Shown: piece by piece, positions 17,430 through 26,858 of the stretch
How the letters are laid out: every line of letters starts with the position of its first letter
Numbering within the stretch: the stretch's first letter is position 1
Assembly (NCBI RefSeq): GCF_012035195.1
Contig: NZ_JAAVJH010000016.1
Coordinates: 1-56,667, forward strand
Length of the DNA stretch: 56,667 nucleotides
Direction of reading: 5' to 3'
Source of the DNA: Sphingomonas corticis
Lineage (GTDB): Bacteria > Pseudomonadota > Alphaproteobacteria > Sphingomonadales > Sphingomonadaceae
Program-made: the position numbers and the translations under genes
Notes under the pieces: model-generated
The model's input: the letters and a program-made list of their open reading frames with translations, nothing else
Told to the model about the DNA's origin: nothing
Databases searched by the model: none

Positions 17430-20191
17430 CAGTTCGCCTCCGGCACGAGCACGTAGAGCCCGATCACGTCGGCCGGCAGCACCGGCGCCACCTCCGTTGT
17501 CGCGCCTTCGCCGCGGGTGGCGGACTTCACCCGGTCGTGATCCTCGCGCAGCACACGCGCGCGGTCTTCCGCGTAGGCGGCGATCACGGGCTGGTATCCC
17601 TCGACGCGCCCGCGCGCGCCCTCCACCTGCCGCGCGATGACCGCGGGGTCGAGGTTGCCCGATGCGTCCGCCTCCAGCAGCGCGAGCGCGTCGGCGCCGC
17701 TCGCGACCTCGCCATCCACATCGAATGCCAGCGCGGTGGCCTCCTCCGCCAGCAACTTGCGCCGCCCGCTCGTCACCAGGGTGAAGCGCAGCCGCAGCAG
17801 CAGCACCGTCGTCAGCTTGGGCACGCCGCGCGTCCGCCACGCCCCCGCCCGGCCGAGCGGCGCATCGCCGTCCACACCGCCGGGGTCGAGCGCGCCCTCC
17901 GCCATCGTCTCCGCCAGCATCGCGACCAACGGGTGGACGCGCCCGACATGCGCCACGTCGGGCGGCGGCAGGTCGGCGAAGCTGATCGCGCGCGTGCCGG
18001 TCAGCCCGCGCGCCTCCAGCCGCTCGCGCAGCCGCTGCGGCAGGACACCGTAGTTGACCCGCCAGTGCTGTCCCTCCGGCGCGATGCCGCCCTGCGTGAC
18101 GCGGCTCAGCGCGCGCCGCGTGAACCGCTCCACCTCCTCCGCACCGCCGTTCAGCGCGCGCATGCGCCGCCACTCGGGTAGCACCTCGTCGGGCTTGAGC
18201 GCGTTCTGCGCAAAGATCGCGCGGCTCTTCTTCACCATCTCCTCGGCGTCGCGCCACGCCGTTTCGGCGGCGGGCGCCGCCCCGCCGAAATCGAACGCGC
18301 CCTGCGCGCGCGGGCTGTTCGACCGCAGCAGCATCGCCTGCATCAGCGCAGTGGTGACGCTGGCGCTGTCCTCGGGCACCGGCACGGTGACGCCTGTCGC
18401 CTCGCGGATGCGCTTCGCCTTTTCGGTGATGACGTCGATCACCGCGCCGTCGATCATCGAATTCTCACCGAACATCATCACCGACCACACCGTCTCGGAT
18501 TGCTGGCCGAAGCGGTCGACCCGCCCCTCGCGCTGCTGGTGGCGGGTGGGGTTCCAGTTGAGGTCGTAATGGATTACCGCGTCGAACAGCATCTGCAGGT
18601 TAATGCCTTCGGACAGGCAATCGGTGGCAACCAGGATGCGTTGCGGGCTGTCCCCCATCGCCTCGACGCGCGCGCGCCGTTCTTCCGGCGTCAAGCGGCC
18701 GGTGACGACCTCGACATCGTGCTTCCTGAACTCGGATTGCAGCGCCGCCCCGACCGCCTCCGCGGTGGAAATGAAGCGACAGAACACCACCGGCCGCGCG
18801 TCCTTGGCGATCAGCGCCTTCACCTCGCGGATCAGCGCGCGCAGCTTGGGGTCCTCGTCCGGTTGTGCGGCAAGGGCGTCAGCCGCAGCGATCAGCGCCT
18901 CCAGCGCGTCCCGCTCCTCGGTATCGAGCGCGGTGGCGGGCTCGACATCGGTATCGCTGAACGTGCCCTCATCCTCGTCCATCAGGATCGGTTCGAGCGC
19001 CGCCTCCTCCGCCACGCCGCCCAGCCGGTTGCGCAGCGCGCTCGCCGCCGCGGCGGGCGAAGATCCCACGCAGCGCATCAGCGCCAGCGTGCCCCAGAAC
19101 GCCAGCCGCCGCGCGCGCTCGCCGTCGGCGCGTGTGGCAACACCGACGCAATAGTCGAGCACGTCTTCCTGAAACGCCTGGTGCGCGCCGGTGAGCTCGA
19201 ACGGCAGCTCCTTGGTCTGCGCTCTGGCGAACGCCCGCGCCTCGCCCCAGCCGTCCTGGATATCGGGCCGGCGCCGCTGGACGAAGTGGCGCGCTAGCCG
19301 CCGGCGCCACGGCTCGCCGCTGTCCGGTGCGGCGAGCGACGGATCGAGCAGCCCGAGCAGCCGCTGATACGCATCCTGGTCGCCGCTGTGCGGGGTCGCG
19401 GTCAGCAGCAGCAGGTGGCGCGCGGGATCGTCCGCCAGCTCGCGCAGCAGCGCGTAGCGTTGCTGCGTGCCGCCTTCACCACCGCCAACGCAGCTATGCG
19501 CCTCGTCGACGATCACGAACGACGGGCAGGCGCGTGCGAACTCGGCGCGGCGCCCCTCGGCCTTGATGTAATCTAGGCTGACGACGGTGGCGAGGTAAGC
19601 GGTAAAGATGCTTTCCGACAGCGCCAGCCCGCGCTCCAGCGATCGCGCGCGTGCGGAGGTGACCGCGACCGCGTCGATATCAAACTTGGTGGCCAGCTCC
19701 TCCACCCACTGCTCCACCAGGTGCGGCGGGCACAGCACGGTGAATCGATCAACCTCGCCGCGATCCATCATCTCGCGCAGGATCATTCCCGCCTCGATCG
19801 TCTTGCCGATTCCCACGTCATCCGCGATCAGCAGCCGCTTCACGTCCTGCCTCAGCGCCATCAGCAGCGGCACCAGCTGATAGGCGCGCGGCTCGACCCC
19901 CAGATGCGCGGCACTGCGGAACGGCCCTGCACCCCGTCGCAGCGACAGGCGCAGGCCGTCGGCGAGCAGCCGTGCGGCATCCTGCGTGTCGCGCTGCTCC
20001 GCGGTCGGCAGCGTGAACGAGGCGGTCGTCATGGGGACCGCCTCCAGCGTCGGAGCGAAGGTGATCGCGTCCTCCTCCGATCCCGACAGCGGACGCACGC
20101 GCACCAGCCCCTCGCCCGGCTTGCCGAGCACGATCCACTCGCGCCCGCGCGCGGTTACCAGATCGCCGGTCTGAAGCTGGGCAGGTGTCAT
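17429..20191 (-). CDS. DrmD-like SNF2-family helicase (DISARM-type)
   Basis: A 920-residue protein of the helicase family used in class 1 DISARM. It has Walker A in LLIADDVGIGKTIEAG (about residue 125), LCPPHLVEQWVEEL, DEAH in FVIVDEAHSCVGG (about 228), a LLTATPHSGDQD motif III, and a second RecA domain with VATDCLSEGINLQ and QQREGRVDRFGQQ (about 555). About 350 residues of C-terminal domain follow. The ATG overlaps the preceding helicase stop (ATGA), and its own stop overlaps the methyltransferase start. It should translocate on DNA using ATP and act with the long DUF1998 helicase and the methyltransferase. The drmD assignment rests on motif spacing and gene order. Confidence 0.8.
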   Translation of the reverse strand: MTPAQLQTGDLVTARGREWIVLGKPGEGLVRVRPLSGSEEDAITFAPTLEAVPMTTASFTLPTAEQRDTQDAARLLADGLRLSLRRGAGPFRSAAHLGVEPRAYQLVPLLMALRQDVKRLLIADDVGIGKTIEAGMILREMMDRGEVDRFTVLCPPHLVEQWVEELATKFDIDAVAVTSARARSLERGLALSESIFTAYLATVVSLDYIKAEGRRAEFARACPSFVIVDEAHSCVGGGEGGTQQRYALLRELADDPARHLLLLTATPHSGDQDAYQRLLGLLDPSLAAPDSGEPWRRRLARHFVQRRRPDIQDGWGEARAFARAQTKELPFELTGAHQAFQEDVLDYCVGVATRADGERARRLAFWGTLALMRCVGSSPAAAASALRNRLGGVAEEAALEPILMDEDEGTFSDTDVEPATALDTEERDALEALIAAADALAAQPDEDPKLRALIREVKALIAKDARPVVFCRFISTAEAVGAALQSEFRKHDVEVVTGRLTPEERRARVEAMGDSPQRILVATDCLSEGINLQMLFDAVIHYDLNWNPTRHQQREGRVDRFGQQSETVWSVMMFGENSMIDGAVIDVITEKAKRIREATGVTVPVPEDSASVTTALMQAMLLRSNSPRAQGAFDFGGAAPAAETAWRDAEEMVKKSRAIFAQNALKPDEVLPEWRRMRALNGGAEEVERFTRRALSRVTQGGIAPEGQHWRVNYGVLPQRLRERLEARGLTGTRAISFADLPPPDVAHVGRVHPLVAMLAETMAEGALDPGGVDGDAPLGRAGAWRTRGVPKLTTVLLLRLRFTLVTSGRRKLLAEEATALAFDVDGEVASGADALALLEADASGNLDPAVIARQVEGARGRVEGYQPVIAAYAEDRARVLREDHDRVKSATRGEGATTEVAPVLPADVIGLYVLVPEAN

Positions 20192-23100
20192 GCGGGAACT
20201 CCGAGCGCGTCGGCGAGCGGTTGCGGGATCGTCGGCGGCGGCGCTGCGGGCAGCACGATCAGGTCACGACCCATGTCGCGGCAGCGCGCCACCAGCGACG
20301 GCGGTGGCGGCGCGGTCACCACCATTACCATCATGTCGGGCCAGCACAGCGGATAGCCCGTGCCGTCGATCGTCTCGGCCACTGGAGCGGACACCTTCCA
20401 CGCCGCAAGCGCCGCCAGCCAGGGCTCGTCGCCGCTTTGCGTCGCCGCACCGGCACCGCAGCGGGTCATGCGATCGAGCACCACGCGAACGCCGTCGTCG
20501 CGCCGGTCGATCAGCAGATGATCGGGCTGGTTGTAGTAGGACAGCAGACAGCGATAGCAGCCCGCCACACACGGCTCGGCAGCCGGGTCGTCCACCAGTG
20601 CGCCGCCGTCGCGATGCAGGTGCATCAGCTCGAATGCCACCTCGGCGAGCCGTCGCCAGCGCCCCGCATCCTCCATGAGCCGCTTGAGCACGCCAGCCCC
20701 GCCCTCCGACGCTTCGTAGAGCAGCAGCGCGCGGCGATCGTCGCGGGTGGGCAGCGGCTCGCCCAGCAGCTCGCCCGCTTCCAGCACATGCTCCGCCTCA
20801 ATCGCGCGGACGAGCGCGTGCTGCAGCGTCGCCATCTGCTCATCGGAAAGGCCGAGGTCGTCGGAGATTCGCACCAGCAGCGCGTTCTTGGTGTCCTCCA
20901 CCATCGGCACGATGCGCTGGCTGCGCGATCCCTTGACCGGATCGGCGCCCTCGTCGTCGCCCTGCACCTCGTTCTTGACCCAGCGACCCGTCACCGTGTC
21001 GATGTCGAACCCGAACACCTTCGTGTGCTTGCGCCGGCGCAGCCCGAGGTTGACGCGCGACAGCCGCGTCTGCGGGCCGTAGCGTGCCTCCAGCAACGGC
21101 ATGTCGTCGGCGGTGAGCGACAGGCGCTGTTCCCCTTCCCTTCTTTCGCGCCAGCGGAAAACCGTGCGGATCTCGAAACCACGCCGCTGCCGATCCTCGT
21201 CGTTGGCGGTGATCCGCGCGCCGGGCTGCGCATCCACGTTCTCGACGCGAAAAAGATCGGCGATGCGCCCCTCGCTGCTGAGCGGATCGCCGCACACCGC
21301 GCACAATTCCTGCGTCGCTTCCTCGTGCGCCGCGCCGCACGACTGACAGCAGGTGAAGGTCTGCGTTGCCAGCCGCTGCTGCTCGTCGAGTGACCCCGAC
21401 GGCAGCTTGGCGCGGTGGCAGCGATATGCCTTGCCCTCGTGATAGACGAGCGCGTTGGGCCCGAACTCCGCGATGGCGAGAAAGCGCGGCCTCTGGAGCA
21501 CCGCGGACGCTTTGTCCTGATCAATGAAGGCGTAGAGCGGCAGCCGCGGGAAGTTGTAGCCCGGCAGAAAGCCCTCCGTGGCGAGATAGCGATAGGTGTA
21601 GAAGTCCGACCCCGAGGAACTCGTCCCGGTCTCCAGCAACTGCACCTGCCGGTCGGCCGCGAGATAGCGGCTGCGCGCCTCGGCGCGTTCCTTCGCCGAC
21701 AAGCCCGTGCGCTGCGCGATCGCGTTTGCCGCCTGCCGCTCGGTCACGGCGGACTGGTAGAGCGTCCGCCAGCGTTCGAACGCGCCGGTGAACGCGCTTG
21801 CGGCCCCGGACCATCGCGCGTCCACGAATGCGGTTGCGTCGGCGAGTTCCTCCGGCGGATCGGCGGGGAGCGCCGACTGAACGACCGCAATCGCCCGCGC
21901 ACGCGCCGCGGCATCGGCGGTTGCCGCCGCCAGCGCTGGCTGCAAGCGCTCGGCGACCGGGTGATCGTCCACATCCATCTGCAGGTTGTCGGGGATCGCG
22001 GTGCCGATCGGCTCGGCGACACTCGCCAGCCATTCCGCCCGCACATGGCTCGCGAGCAGATCCGCGTTCACCAGATCGATCGCCGGCGCTTTCACGATGC
22101 CCGCGACCAGATCCGTCCTTCGCTGAAAGTAATATTGATCGTGCGGGCTCTGCGCGGCGCAATAGGTGACGACCAGCGCCGCCTGTCCGCTCCGCCCGGC
22201 GCGCCCAGCGCGTTGCGCGTAATTGGCCGGCGTCGGCGGGGCATTACGCAGGAACACGAGATTGAGCTGCGAGATGTCGACCCCCAGCTCCATGGTTGGC
22301 GAACAGAACATCAGCGGCAGGAAGTCGGTGCGCTCGCCGCGCGATATCATGTCGCTACGCTGCTCCTGGATCCGCTTCTTATCGTTCTCCTGATAGCGGA
22401 AGCGATCCTCGCGCCATTGCCGCGTCTTCACCTCGACCTGCGCGGTATGCTCGCGACCCTCGAACGCGAACGGCAGCCGTCCGCTCTCGCCCAGCCGCTC
22501 GGCGACACCGGCGTAGAGCTCGGCAAAGAAGCGGTTGTCCTGGCCCTTCTGCGCCTTTCCGTCGCCCGGGTGCAGCCGGATCGCAACCGGCGCCAGCCGC
22601 CAGCCGCCCGCGCCGAAGCTGCGCACCAGATCGTGCGTCGCCGCCGCGTCCAGCATCGCCTGGATCAGCGGCTCGCGCTCCTTCGCGGGCACGCCGCCGA
22701 GCAGCTTGCTGAGCGAACGACCGAGGCCGCTCTGCGCCGACGCCTTGATCGTGCCGGGATCGACCCTGCCGTCGGGTTTGCCGATCACGAGCTGGCCTTG
22801 CCGCGCGAGATCGCGTTGTTCCTCCTCGCGCGCGATCGACCACGGCGCCTTGACGTGCTCGCGCGAACGCTGCGCCACCTGCTCCAGCGCGGTGCGATCG
22901 AGCGCGTCGACCTGGATCGCCAGCCCCTGCCGCATTGTGTCGAATAGGCAGCGGAACAGCTCGGCCCGCTTCTCCGGCGCGGCCGCGGCGAGATGCGGGT
23001 CACGCTGACACTCCGTCTCGTCGGCGGCGAGCATCGGCACACCGGGATAGCGCACGTCGATCAACGCCAGCTGGTCGAGGTTGGGGTTGGTGAAGCGCCA

Positions 23101-25239
23101 GCCGCGCCGCAAGTCGTTCCACAGCCGATGCGCGAGCACCTGATTGATCGTGCGCTTCGCCTCGTCGAGCGCGGCAAAACCCTTCGGCTCGGGGTTCGCC
23201 ATCCACTCCTCGCGCCGTGTCACGTTCTCGGGATCGAACCCCAGCGCGCGGCGCAGCGCATCGCCGAACTGCTCGTGCGACAACCCCTCCGCGCCCGCCT
23301 GTCGCACCGAACGCAGCATGGCGGCGCGCAGCAGCGTGACGAACACGAAATCGTTGAAGTGGCCGGATTGCAGCGCGGCATCCTGACGGTTGTCGGTGAA
23401 TCCCAGCAGCTTGCGCCGGTAGCGATCCTCCGGGCTGTTCGCCTGCTCCATCCAGTCGAGCGCCGCGGTGGTGATCAGCGTCGTCGCCGAACTGCGCCCC
23501 TCGGCCGACAGGCTCGCCAATTTGTTGATGTCGCGCGCCTGCCCAGCCGGCTGGTAGCCACAATGCGGACAGAAGCGGAAGCGGCCCGCGAAGAACCAAG
23601 CGGTCACGCCGTTCTCCGCCCGCTGCCCCCCGATGCCGAGCACCAGCCGCTCGCCTTCGTGCTTGCCGCGATGCGAGGATTTCAGGCGGCGACCATTCTT
23701 GCCCTCCTCGATCCAATCGTCGGGGTAGCTGTCGATATCGCCCGCGAAGGCGAGGTCGCCCGCGGCATCGGGCACCAGGAAGCCATGCCGCGTGCCGTCG
23801 TGATCGGCCTCGTCCTTGGCGGTCTGGTCGATCGACCGCGCGAGCACCTGCCCCGTCCGCTCGACCGAGACGCTGTGCACCTCCTGCCCGCACTGACGGC
23901 AGAAGAACAACGGGTAGAGCCGCGCATCCGGCTTCTCGCGGTCGAACTGCTCGGCGGCGAGCTGCACCCGGCGCACGCCCGCGGGCTCCAGCGTCGCATG
24001 CGCGTGGCCGGCGCCGGCGAGGAAGCGGTGCAGCTTGAACGCCATGAACGCGCTGTCGCCCCCCGCGGCATCGCTCATGGCGATCAGGCGCTGGCGCAGC
24101 GCATCGCCACACACCCCGGCGTCGAGCCCCGTTGCCGCGGCGAGCTTCCCCGCTGCCTCGCTGATCGTGACCGGACGCGCGCGCTTCAGCGTCTCGCCGG
24201 CATCCAGCCCGATGTTGAGCTCGATCCACGCCGCGAGCGGGTCGGTCGTCCAGTTACCGTGCGCCGCGGGTTCGTTCACCGCCGCCTTCAGCGCGGCAAG
24301 GAACGGCGCGCCGTCTGCGGCGCCTACGGTTGCGCGGGCGAGCGTTTCGGTGATCACGTCGTCGGGCGACACGTCGCTGCCGAACAGGGTGGTGCCGACC
24401 CGCGCCACTGTCTCGCGCCCACCATCGACCTCGCCGGACGACATGGTCGCCGAGGTGCCGATGCACAGCATCTGCGCCGACCCCATCCGCTCGCGCACAC
24501 GCCGCACCAGCATGGCGACATCGGCGCCCTGCCGCCCACGATAGGTGTGCAGTTCGTCGAGCACGAGGAACTCGAGCCCGCCCATGTTGGCGATCACCTG
24601 ACGGTCGAGCGGGTCCTGCCGGGTCATCAGCAGCTCGAGCATCATGAAGTTCGTCAGGATGATGTCCGGCGGACTGTCCGCGACGCGGCGGCGTTCGCTG
24701 TCGCCCTCCTGACCGGTGTAGCGGGCGAACGTCGGCCTGAGATGATCGGGGAGCCCGCTCTCGCCGATGAACTTCTCCAGCTCCTCCAGCTGCGAGTTCG
24801 CGAGCGCGTTCATCGGATAGATGATGATCGCGCGTGTCCGCCGTGCCTCGCCCGCTCGCCGCGCGGCGAGCACCCGGTCGATGATCGGCACGAAGAAGCA
24901 CAGCGACTTGCCCGAGCCGGTCCCGGTGGTGACGATGTAGTTTTTTGCCTGCTTGGCCTTGTGAAACGCCTGCTCCTGGTGGCGATGCAGGGTGATCGGC
25001 GTCCGCGGCGTGCCGAGCGAGAACACGTCGGCGAGCGCCGGATCGCCCCCGAGCAACGCGACCGAACCGCCCGAACAATAACGCGGATTGAGGCCGATCA
25101 GCGGCTCGGGCCAGAACACGTCGCTGTCGTAAATCGCGTCGATCTGGTCTTTCAGATCGGTGCTGCGAATGTCGGTGAAAGATCGCGCGAAACTTTCGTA
25201 GCGGCCGATCAGCTCGGCATCGAGGTCGAAGACGTTCAC
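20188..25239 (-). CDS. Long DEAD/DEAH helicase with DUF1998 domain (DrmA-DrmB-like fusion)
   Basis: A 1683-residue protein. The N-terminal helicase core has YIVTTGTGSGKSLCF (about residue 103), IIIYPMNALANSQ, DELHTYRGRQG (about 228) and ELGVDISQLNL with QRAGRAGRSGQAALV (about 1013). Zinc-ribbon-like cysteine pairs occur at FFCRQCGQ, FCPHCGYQ, CCQSCGAAH and LCAVCGDP. The DUF1998 domain near residues 1490-1580 ends CVAGCYRCLLSYYNQPDH. In DISARM the helicase (DrmA) and DUF1998 protein (DrmB) are usually separate genes; here one chain carries both. I start it at a GTG (VNVFDLDAEL), although an in-frame ATG upstream is possible. Alternatives are a YprA/Hrq1-type helicase or a Druantia DruE relative. 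Confidence 0.78.
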   Translation of the reverse strand: MNVFDLDAELIGRYESFARSFTDIRSTDLKDQIDAIYDSDVFWPEPLIGLNPRYCSGGSVALLGGDPALADVFSLGTPRTPITLHRHQEQAFHKAKQAKNYIVTTGTGSGKSLCFFVPIIDRVLAARRAGEARRTRAIIIYPMNALANSQLEELEKFIGESGLPDHLRPTFARYTGQEGDSERRRVADSPPDIILTNFMMLELLMTRQDPLDRQVIANMGGLEFLVLDELHTYRGRQGADVAMLVRRVRERMGSAQMLCIGTSATMSSGEVDGGRETVARVGTTLFGSDVSPDDVITETLARATVGAADGAPFLAALKAAVNEPAAHGNWTTDPLAAWIELNIGLDAGETLKRARPVTISEAAGKLAAATGLDAGVCGDALRQRLIAMSDAAGGDSAFMAFKLHRFLAGAGHAHATLEPAGVRRVQLAAEQFDREKPDARLYPLFFCRQCGQEVHSVSVERTGQVLARSIDQTAKDEADHDGTRHGFLVPDAAGDLAFAGDIDSYPDDWIEEGKNGRRLKSSHRGKHEGERLVLGIGGQRAENGVTAWFFAGRFRFCPHCGYQPAGQARDINKLASLSAEGRSSATTLITTAALDWMEQANSPEDRYRRKLLGFTDNRQDAALQSGHFNDFVFVTLLRAAMLRSVRQAGAEGLSHEQFGDALRRALGFDPENVTRREEWMANPEPKGFAALDEAKRTINQVLAHRLWNDLRRGWRFTNPNLDQLALIDVRYPGVPMLAADETECQRDPHLAAAAPEKRAELFRCLFDTMRQGLAIQVDALDRTALEQVAQRSREHVKAPWSIAREEEQRDLARQGQLVIGKPDGRVDPGTIKASAQSGLGRSLSKLLGGVPAKEREPLIQAMLDAAATHDLVRSFGAGGWRLAPVAIRLHPGDGKAQKGQDNRFFAELYAGVAERLGESGRLPFAFEGREHTAQVEVKTRQWREDRFRYQENDKKRIQEQRSDMISRGERTDFLPLMFCSPTMELGVDISQLNLVFLRNAPPTPANYAQRAGRAGRSGQAALVVTYCAAQSPHDQYYFQRRTDLVAGIVKAPAIDLVNADLLASHVRAEWLASVAEPIGTAIPDNLQMDVDDHPVAERLQPALAAATADAAARARAIAVVQSALPADPPEELADATAFVDARWSGAASAFTGAFERWRTLYQSAVTERQAANAIAQRTGLSAKERAEARSRYLAADRQVQLLETGTSSSGSDFYTYRYLATEGFLPGYNFPRLPLYAFIDQDKASAVLQRPRFLAIAEFGPNALVYHEGKAYRCHRAKLPSGSLDEQQRLATQTFTCCQSCGAAHEEATQELCAVCGDPLSSEGRIADLFRVENVDAQPGARITANDEDRQRRGFEIRTVFRWRERREGEQRLSLTADDMPLLEARYGPQTRLSRVNLGLRRRKHTKVFGFDIDTVTGRWVKNEVQGDDEGADPVKGSRSQRIVPMVEDTKNALLVRISDDLGLSDEQMATLQHALVRAIEAEHVLEAGELLGEPLPTRDDRRALLLYEASEGGAGVLKRLMEDAGRWRRLAEVAFELMHLHRDGGALVDDPAAEPCVAGCYRCLLSYYNQPDHLLIDRRDDGVRVVLDRMTRCGAGAATQSGDEPWLAALAAWKVSAPVAETIDGTGYPLCWPDMMVMVVTAPPPPSLVARCRDMGRDLIVLPAAPPPTIPQPLADALGVPA

Positions 25240-25294
25240 GGCTGGAATACTCTCCAGTAACAGTTTCGCGCGCGGGGGTTCGCAGTCTCGGTAA

Positions 25295-25636
25295 TCACGG
25301 TGTGTCATCCAGCTCGTGCGTTGGCAGTCCATACCGAACTAACAGATCGCGCAGCTGGTCTCGTTCGCTCTCGAGTTCACGTTGGAGCTTGGCAAGCTGA
25401 GCACCTTTCTGCGCAACGAGTATTCGCTGCAGCTGAAGACGTCGCTGCGCCTCTTCGGTAAGCGGCCGCTTGCCATGGTTAGGTGTGGCCTTTCCGCCTG
25501 GCCTAACCTGCTTCGGTTTCTGCTTCGATTTATCCTTTGGCGGCTGCTCACCCTGTGGAAATTCGGCATGATCCGACCATCGCGCCCTAGGCCCGATGAT
25601 GGTTCCTCCGCCGGAATAATGGCCTTTTCCGCTCAT
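25295..25636 (-). CDS. Small charged protein upstream of the long helicase
   Basis: A 113-residue protein of unknown function. The N-terminus is glycine-rich (MSGKGHYSGGGTIIGPRARW), the middle is basic and proline-rich, and residues 60-105 form a charged helix with coiled-coil character (LQLQRILVAQKGAQ, ELESERDQLRDLL). The DNA here is noticeably less GC-rich than its neighbours. It lies 22 bp after the WYL regulator and 55 bp before the helicase start, in the same direction. It may be a small regulatory or structural subunit of the system. Confidence 0.6.
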   Translation of the reverse strand: MSGKGHYSGGGTIIGPRARWSDHAEFPQGEQPPKDKSKQKPKQVRPGGKATPNHGKRPLTEEAQRRLQLQRILVAQKGAQLAKLQRELESERDQLRDLLVRYGLPTHELDDTP

Positions 25637-25658
25637 CGGAATTGATTTGCCAGCACGC

Positions 25659-26651
25659 TCACGACAAACCCGGTCGCACCGCGCCCGCGCCCGCCGCTAA
25701 CCGCTCGCGCATCACCACCCGCAGTGCCTCGGGCGCCTCGATCGCCACCTCGCCGCCCCAGGTGAACAGGTGCTCCGCGATCTCGCGCAGCCCGCCCGAG
25801 CGAAAGCGCACCACCAGTTCGTCGCCGTCCGCCTCCACCACCTGCGCCGGGTGGAAGCGCCACGCCCTCGCGCGCGCGACTGCCCCCGCCGCCACGCGCA
25901 GCACGACGTCGTGGTCGTCCTCGCGCCAGATGCCGAAGCTCTGCGCCGCCCATGCGTCCACGTCCCAGTCGTCGGGCGGGCAGCCGGGCAGGTTGCTCGC
26001 GCGCACGTTCGTCATCCGGTCGAGCCGGAACGGCACGGCGGGCCTGTCGTGCGTTGGCATTTTCCCGACGATGTAGGTGACCGGGCCGTGGATCAGGCCG
26101 TAGACCGCGATCCGCCGCCACGCGGGCTCGGTCGCACCCTCGCCGAGATAGTCGAACTCGAGGCACTGCCCAGTCAGGATCGCCTGCTGCACTTGCGCCA
26201 GCGCGGCCGGGTCGGTCTCCACCATCGGCCCGGCGGGCACGCGGGTGCGCTGCAGCCGGGCGAGCGCGTCGAGATCGGGGTCGAGCCGGCGCTTCTCGCG
26301 ATCGTCCAGTGCGCCTTTCACCTTGTGGAGCAGGCTCGCCAGCACCGCGGCGCGCGGCGCTTTCTCCAGCGTGCGCGCGTCCACCTCCGCCTGCAGCGCG
26401 GCAACCTCCGCCGCATTCGGACGGGTGTAGACGCTGCGCAGCGAGCCAGTGATGCGGAAGCGCTTGTGGCGATCGTCCTGCCGCTCATCGAGATCGAAGT
26501 TCACCGCAATCACGTCGCGCATCCGCTCCGCCGTCCGGCGATTGACGCCGAGTTCGCGCGCCATCTCGTCTAGCGTCAGCCCCTCGCTGCTGTCGGCGAG
26601 CAGGTAGACGAGCGCGAGCATCCGGCTCATCTTCGCCATGCGATCCGTCAC
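25659..26651 (-). CDS. WYL-domain transcriptional regulator
   Basis: A 330-residue regulator, first gene of the cluster. The N-terminal winged helix includes LTLDEMARELGVNRRTAERMRDVI. The WYL-type sensor region covers about residues 140-230, with CLEFDYLGEG, RIAVYGLIHGPVTYIVG and FRLDRMTNVRAS, and a WCX-like C-terminal domain follows. I choose the GTG at 26651 because GGGGGAGG lies seven bases upstream. WYL proteins commonly control bacterial defence islands (BrxR, CapW), sensing nucleic acid or nucleotide ligands. Here it probably represses the whole downstream cluster until infection. Confidence 0.88.
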   Translation of the reverse strand: MTDRMAKMSRMLALVYLLADSSEGLTLDEMARELGVNRRTAERMRDVIAVNFDLDERQDDRHKRFRITGSLRSVYTRPNAAEVAALQAEVDARTLEKAPRAAVLASLLHKVKGALDDREKRRLDPDLDALARLQRTRVPAGPMVETDPAALAQVQQAILTGQCLEFDYLGEGATEPAWRRIAVYGLIHGPVTYIVGKMPTHDRPAVPFRLDRMTNVRASNLPGCPPDDWDVDAWAAQSFGIWREDDHDVVLRVAAGAVARARAWRFHPAQVVEADGDELVVRFRSGGLREIAEHLFTWGGEVAIEAPEALRVVMRERLAAGAGAVRPGLS

Positions 26652-26858
26652 GCGAGCGCCTCCCCCGAAGCAACACCGCCATCGCACCCCCTACGACCGC
26701 GGTTGTCGCAGCATGGCGGACAGTCGAACGCGCGTAAAGTATCGATATTATGTCCGAATCGGCGCGATCGGGGCGGAAAGTGCGGCCATTCAATGTGGAG
26801 GCTTGCGATGCCAGTCGCAACAGGTGATCCTCGCGCCGGACACGCCAGCGGAGCCCGC
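26652..26858. promoter_or_regulatory. Divergent promoter region between the WYL regulator and the HEPN-like gene
   Basis: A 207-bp gap separates the two divergent starts. Its centre is unusually AT-rich for this DNA (about 26738-26760) and contains the palindrome TATCGATA at 26743-26750. It is the natural place for WYL-regulator binding and for the promoter of the entire defence cluster, but I cannot place -35/-10 boxes confidently. Confidence 0.45.

Noticed and set aside
17430..18257. Upstream extension of the methyltransferase reading frame to 18257
   Set aside because: It is antisense to the DrmD-like gene, is rich in arginine, alanine and glycine, and has no homology-like motifs. The ATG overlapping the DrmD stop is the natural start.
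20188..25239. Druantia (DruE) assignment for the long helicase
   Set aside because: DruE also has DUF1998, but no DruH or other Druantia genes are nearby. The DrmD-like helicase and methyltransferase fit DISARM better. Not fully excluded.
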